Assembly (NCBI GenBank): GCA_016209785.1 | Contig: JACQVM010000220.1 | Location: 1 to 10,281, forward strand | Reading direction: 5' to 3' | From: Candidatus Melainabacteria bacterium | GTDB lineage: Bacteria; Cyanobacteriota; Vampirovibrionia; Obscuribacterales; Obscuribacteraceae | Length of the DNA stretch: 10,281 nucleotides | Part shown: positions 6,860-10,281 of the stretch, piece after piece | Position numbering within the stretch: the first letter of the stretch is position 1 | Layout: each line of letters starts with the position of its first letter | Program-made: the position numbers and the translations under genes | The notes under the pieces: model-generated | What the model saw: only the letters and a program-made list of their open reading frames with translations | Database searches by the model: none | What the model was told of the DNA's origin: nothing

Positions 6860-8055
6860 GTAGCGCAAACTGTAGGTAGGCAAGACTGTTTTACCGAGTC
6901 AATGATATGTCTAATTTCATCTTCGGTTAGTTGCGCAAAGATTGGCAGAAACAAAGATCGTTTGGAGACACTTTCTGTTTGGGGAAGAGTTTGTCCTTGG
7001 TCGTAAACAGGCTCCTTGTGAATGGGGGGGATACCGCGTCTTGTGGTAACTCCTTTGTCATGCAGCAACTGCATAATTGCATCCCTGGAAGCCACAGATC
7101 CTCTGGTTAGTCTGATGGGATACGACTGATAATTCCAGCGAGTCACATACTCTGGCGGGCAAATGATCTCCAACTCATCTAATTGCGCAAATGCTTTGTT
7201 ATAGGCTTCTGCTATTGTTCGTCGCTGTTCAATGAGGTTTTCGAGTGTTTCGAGTTGCTTAAGTCCGATGGCCGCTTGTATGTCGGTCATTCTGTAGTTG
7301 TACCCAATTACCTCGTATGATTCATACACGGTACTGGAAGATTTATGTCGTGCAAAATCAGAGATTGAGGCACCATGCGCACGATAAATCCTGGCCTTTT
7401 CAGCTAGAGACTCTTGCCCAAGCAAGAGCATGCCACCTTCACCGGTAGTGATAACCTTGCGCGGGTGGAAGCTAAGGGCGCCAGTATTTCCAGAAGCCCC
7501 GATAGGCTGATTTTTATACTTTGAGCCAAGCGCACAAGCAGAATCCTCTATAATAGCCAACCCAAAACGCTTTGCAATGTCGGCAAACTTGTCGATGTCT
7601 GCTGGAATTCCTATTTGGTGCACAATGAGAATTGCCTTGAGACGATTTCCACTGAGCTTGTGTAACATCTCGGTTGTGTAGTTGGCTTCTATGTAAGCCT
7701 GGGTAGCCGCAGGATCTATGTTTAAGGTTGCAGGGTCAATGTCTACAAATTGTGGTTGAGCTCCTGCGTGTCTGATGCCATTTGCAGTAGCAATAAAGCT
7801 ATATGATGGGCAGATGACATCATCACCGTAGCCGATGCCATGTATAAGCATGGACACATGCAGCGATGTAGTACAGGAGCTGGTGGCCACAGCATAGTTT
7901 GCTTTGGTGTATGTTGCTATAGCTTGCTCAAACTGTTCTACTAATGGTCCTTGGGATACCCAGCCTGAATTTAAGGCTTGTTGAACAAGCTCTGCTTCAT
8001 TCCCTGTAAAGAAAGGCTTGGCTATCGGGATGTTGTAAGGGCTTCTTGTTTCCAT
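6856..8055 (-). CDS. DegT-family sugar aminotransferase, C4-type lysine loop
   Basis: Cytoplasmic PLP enzyme that aminates an NDP-keto-sugar with glutamate as donor. In 399 residues: NIPIAKPFFTGNE near the start, SGWVSQGP (30-37), SSCTTSLH (59-66) for phosphate binding, CPSYSFIATANGI (82-94), IIEDSACALGS (168-178) with Asp171 for the PLP ring nitrogen, and SFHPRKVITTGEGGM (195-209) with Lys200 forming the Schiff base; then GYNYRMTDIQAAIGL. The loop after the lysine, ITTGEGG, resembles perosamine synthase, PseC and ArnB enzymes, which act at C4; C3 enzymes usually read NLGxxGDGG. A 4-amino-4,6-dideoxy sugar product is therefore the best guess. The ATG has AGGA nine bases upstream and lies 34 bases inside the acyltransferase gene. 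Its TAA overlaps the stop of the convergent GtrB-like gene. Family is certain; the exact substrate is not. Confidence 0.9.
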   Translation of the reverse strand: METRSPYNIPIAKPFFTGNEAELVQQALNSGWVSQGPLVEQFEQAIATYTKANYAVATSSCTTSLHVSMLIHGIGYGDDVICPSYSFIATANGIRHAGAQPQFVDIDPATLNIDPAATQAYIEANYTTEMLHKLSGNRLKAILIVHQIGIPADIDKFADIAKRFGLAIIEDSACALGSKYKNQPIGASGNTGALSFHPRKVITTGEGGMLLLGQESLAEKARIYRAHGASISDFARHKSSSTVYESYEVIGYNYRMTDIQAAIGLKQLETLENLIEQRRTIAEAYNKAFAQLDELEIICPPEYVTRWNYQSYPIRLTRGSVASRDAIMQLLHDKGVTTRRGIPPIHKEPVYDQGQTLPQTESVSKRSLFLPIFAQLTEDEIRHIIDSVKQSCLPTVCAT

Positions 8056-8492
8056 TGCTCTATATCCTGTTGAATTGAACGGACAACTCTAGCGGGAACA
8101 CCAACAACTAGTGAATAGGGTGGAATTACAGTATCTTCAAGCACCACAGCTCCTGCTCCTATAATGCTGTGATGACCGATGTGGCAGCCCATTAAAATGG
8201 TGACGTTTTCGCCAATAAAAACATAGTCTTCCACAATGGTTGGTCGGCGATCTACCTTGTCGTATACCCTTTCTGTCACACAGCGCTTTACGGTATTGTG
8301 CGTAAGGATGGAAGCACCTGTGCTAACGTTGACTCCTTTGCCGATGGTAAGTCCTCCTTGACCATCTATCAAAGTAAAAGCACCAATCCAGGTATCTTCA
8401 CCTATTTCTGGCTCGCCAGTAACCCAGCAGTGGTAGTTGTAAGGATTTTCTGGGAGCCCATCAATGGGTGGTTTGGGCAAGTACTTCGGCAT
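8022..8492 (-). CDS. Left-handed beta-helix sugar acyltransferase
   Basis: Small cytoplasmic hexapeptide-repeat transferase of 156 residues, probably N-acetylating (or otherwise acylating) an amino sugar with acyl-CoA; members act as trimers. Repeats are visible from about residue 29 (EIGEDTWIGAFTLID), through LTIGKGVNVSTGASILTHN (48-66), to IVEDYVFIGENVTILMGC and IGHHSIIGAGAVVLEDTVI. The helix closes with GVPARVVR (131-138), the usual acyl-CoA-binding end. His65 in ILTHNTVKR is a candidate catalytic base by analogy with QdtC/FdtC-type N-acyltransferases. The ATG is preceded by GGGA at eight bases and lies 32 bases inside the SDR gene; the stop lies 34 bases inside the aminotransferase gene. 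No other good start would remove the overlap. Context with two aminotransferases supports an amino-sugar substrate. O-acetylation is the main alternative. Confidence 0.85.
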   Translation of the reverse strand: MPKYLPKPPIDGLPENPYNYHCWVTGEPEIGEDTWIGAFTLIDGQGGLTIGKGVNVSTGASILTHNTVKRCVTERVYDKVDRRPTIVEDYVFIGENVTILMGCHIGHHSIIGAGAVVLEDTVIPPYSLVVGVPARVVRSIQQDIEQWKQEALTTSR

Positions 8493-9531
8493 TGTTTGGT
8501 TCCCAATTGAAAGTGGTTAACTCTTGCAATAGTTTAGTAGGATCAGGATACTGACTTCTAAACCAATCAATATAAAGCTTAAGACCCGTATGAATATCTA
8601 TAGCAGGCTTAAAGCTCGTTTTGCTTTCTAGTTGGTTTGTATCGGCATAGTGGCGTATAACATCCCCAGGACGCTCTTTCTCCCAGACAATGGAGAGATC
8701 TTCTCTTCCTAATAGAGCCAAAAGCTGCTCAGCAATGTCCTTAATTTTTACTTCTTGCCCACAAGCAATGTTTACCGCATCACCAATGAAGCCATCGTGA
8801 GCGGCGGCTCTTAAAACTCCTTCCACGGTGTCGGTGACAAAGGTAAAGTCACGGGTCTGCTCACCGTTGCCAAAAACTACAGGCGGCAGTCCATTTAGTA
8901 TTTTAACTACAAAACGAGGGATAACCTCTCCGGAGGTTCCTTCATAATGTTCTCGGAAGCCATAGGTATTGAACGGGCGGGCAATTACTACAGGCAAGCC
9001 CCAGGTGATGTGGTAGGCTCTGGTGTACAGCTCGCCAGCTAGTTTGCTTGCACCATAGACAGTGGTTGGACACAGCTCATGAGTTTCCCTCATTGGTACG
9101 GACGTAGCTGTACCGTAGACCTCGGATGATGAAACATAGACAAAGCGCTCGATGTGCCCTGGTGTGCCAGGTCTATTGGAAGCCAATGTAGCTTCATGTG
9201 CTGCTTTGAGCAGATTTAGCGTGCCGGTAGCATTTACCTCATGAACATAGTGTGGACGATTGAAGCATACTCTTAGACACTGCACGGCTAAGTGAAACAC
9301 AACATTGACTTGCCTTACGAGGCTTTCCAGCAACGGATAATCTAATATTGACCCAGGCACAATCTGAACGACCCCAGTGCGTTTTGCCAGCTCCAGATTG
9401 TCAATGAGTCCGGCAGAAAAATCATCAAGGACAATTACGTTGCAATTTTGTTTGGCCAAAGCGTCAACTAGATTGCTTCCAATGAAGCCTGCCCCCCCTG
9501 TTACCAATACTTTCTTGCCTTGTATGTTCAT
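8461..9531 (-). CDS. NAD-dependent sugar epimerase/dehydratase (extended SDR)
   Basis: Cytoplasmic nucleotide-sugar enzyme of 356 residues. Seen: KKVLVTGGAGFIGSN (6-20) for NAD binding, LDDFSAG (35-41) with the acidic residue typical of NAD preference, HLAVQCLRVCFNRP (80-93), VSSSEVYGT (133-141), YGASK (159-163) with the catalytic Tyr/Lys, PFNTYGFRE (187-194), RDFTFVTD (227-234) and ERPGDVIRHYAD (286-297). It looks like the broad GalE/UDP-sugar epimerase group. However, Glu137 in SSSEVYG is the residue used by 4,6-dehydratases and decarboxylases such as GMD and UXS/ArnA, so a dehydratase role is possible. The start is ATG with AGG five bases upstream, 25 bases after the partial aminotransferase. 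Its last 32 bases overlap the acyltransferase. Its placement ahead of acyltransferase and aminotransferase genes suggests it prepares their keto-sugar substrate. Confidence 0.85.
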   Translation of the reverse strand: MNIQGKKVLVTGGAGFIGSNLVDALAKQNCNVIVLDDFSAGLIDNLELAKRTGVVQIVPGSILDYPLLESLVRQVNVVFHLAVQCLRVCFNRPHYVHEVNATGTLNLLKAAHEATLASNRPGTPGHIERFVYVSSSEVYGTATSVPMRETHELCPTTVYGASKLAGELYTRAYHITWGLPVVIARPFNTYGFREHYEGTSGEVIPRFVVKILNGLPPVVFGNGEQTRDFTFVTDTVEGVLRAAAHDGFIGDAVNIACGQEVKIKDIAEQLLALLGREDLSIVWEKERPGDVIRHYADTNQLESKTSFKPAIDIHTGLKLYIDWFRSQYPDPTKLLQELTTFNWEPNNAEVLAQTTH

Positions 9532-9556
9532 ATCTGCCTGGGTGCACCACGTGTAA

Positions 9557-10281
9557 CTAACTGCATGCTTTAAGCGTGTGTATTAGACAATTTGTTACTT
9601 GCTCTTGTTGGGTCTCAGTTAGTTCTGCATACATCGGCAAGCTTAAGATGCACTGGCTGAGTCTCTCTGAGACTGGGAAAGTCCCTGGACAATATCCCAG
9701 AAAGTGATAAGCATCCTGCAAGTGAATGGGGGTAGGATAGTGAATTCCTGTCTGAATACCTTCGTCAAGTAGCTTCTTTTGAATTATACTTCGTCTTGGC
9801 ACCTGTACTACATACAAGTGAAAAACCGACTCTCTATCGGAGGCAACTTGGGGAACTACTAGTTCTTCAGCATCCTTTAGAAGTTGTGCATAGTGTCTAG
9901 CATGCTTTTGTCGCAAATAATTCCACCTATCCAGATAGGGCAGTTTTACATTTAAAACTGCTGCCTGCAACGTATCTAGTCTAAAATTATGACCAATGAT
10001 TTTGTGTTTGTATTTTTGCTCAGAGCCATGATCACGCAGCAGACGTATTGACTCAGCAACATTAGCATTATTGGTTGTGATAGCACCGCCATCGCCAGCA
10101 GCACCTAGGTTTTTACCAGGGTAAAAACTAAAACAAGCAACATCACTTAAGGAGCCAACTTTTTGTCCCTGATATAAGGAACCGTGAGCTTGGCAGGCAT
10201 CCTCAATTACCTTTATGTTGTGGCGTTTGGCGATTTCTAGAATTGGACCCATGCTTGCAGGCTGACCATAAAGGTGTACTG
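9557..10281 (-). CDS. DegT-family sugar aminotransferase, C3-type lysine loop (5' end outside window)
   Basis: PLP-dependent nucleotide-sugar aminotransferase, cut by the right edge. The frame does not begin at the ATG at 10252: it continues to the edge as VHLYGQPAS just before MGPILEIAKRHN, which matches the family motif, so roughly the first 130-150 residues are missing. Counting from that internal Met, VIEDACQAHGS (15-25) holds the PLP-ring Asp, and SFYPGKNLGAAGDGGAI (42-58) the Schiff-base Lys47. GHNFRLDTLQAAVL and TGIHYPTPIHLQ follow, and the stop is TAG. The GKNLGxxGDGG loop is typical of C3 aminotransferases such as DesV, FdtB, QdtB and WbpE. With RmlA/RmlB products at hand, a dTDP-3-amino-3,6-dideoxyhexose is a likely product, provided a 3,4-ketoisomerase lies outside the window. 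It is followed after 25 bases by the SDR gene. Confidence 0.88.
   Translation of the reverse strand, partial: VHLYGQPASMGPILEIAKRHNIKVIEDACQAHGSLYQGQKVGSLSDVACFSFYPGKNLGAAGDGGAITTNNANVAESIRLLRDHGSEQKYKHKIIGHNFRLDTLQAAVLNVKLPYLDRWNYLRQKHARHYAQLLKDAEELVVPQVASDRESVFHLYVVQVPRRSIIQKKLLDEGIQTGIHYPTPIHLQDAYHFLGYCPGTFPVSERLSQCILSLPMYAELTETQQEQVTNCLIHTLKACS

Noticed and set aside
1..10281. tRNA, rRNA, CRISPR, insertion sequence or riboswitch
   Set aside because: No cloverleaf, spaced direct repeats, transposase or conserved aptamer pattern was seen on either strand; the window is almost fully coding.

Overview
This window is part of a bacterial cell-surface polysaccharide (O-antigen, capsule or exopolysaccharide) biosynthesis locus. 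Nearly every base is coding. It holds ten genes: nine complete in the window and one cut by the right edge. No RNA gene, insertion sequence, CRISPR array or replication origin is visible. The organism cannot be named from this sequence alone. Base composition is moderate, start codons are ATG and GTG with AGGA-type ribosome binding sites, and proteins are ordinary bacterial. The long RmlA form occurs in several phyla, including Cyanobacteriota and Actinomycetota, so it does not decide the taxonomy.

Layout: (1) Left block, minus strand, 37-2646: a small initiating sugar-1-phosphate transferase, then rmlA (glucose-1-phosphate thymidylyltransferase, long form), then rmlB (dTDP-glucose 4,6-dehydratase), which lacks its usual C-terminus. 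(2) A 223-base head-to-head intergenic region, 2647-2869, with a good sigma70-like promoter facing right and an inverted repeat around its -35 element. (3) Middle block, plus strand, 2870-6859: a GT2 glycosyltransferase resembling rhamnosyltransferases, a polytopic membrane protein with a GT-C-like Asp-Asp loop, and a GtrB/DPM1-like polyprenyl-phosphate glycosyltransferase. (4) Right block, minus strand, 6856 to the right edge: a DegT-family aminotransferase (partial), an extended SDR epimerase/dehydratase, a left-handed beta-helix acyltransferase and a second DegT-family aminotransferase. The last three overlap by 32 and 34 bases. The middle and right blocks meet tail to tail with overlapping stop codons.

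How the genes may work together (inference): RmlA and RmlB make dTDP-4-keto-6-deoxyglucose, a precursor of L-rhamnose and of dTDP-amino sugars. The right block supplies amination and N-acylation of keto sugars. Its two aminotransferases have different lysine loops, suggesting one acts at C3 and the other at C4. The sugar transferase starts the glycan on undecaprenyl phosphate at the cytoplasmic membrane and the GT2 enzyme extends it. The GtrB-like enzyme plus the GT-C-like protein look like a pair that makes a polyprenyl-phosphate sugar and transfers it on the outer face of the membrane. RmlC, RmlD, a 3,4-ketoisomerase, Wzx/Wzy and a GtrA-type flippase are not in the window.
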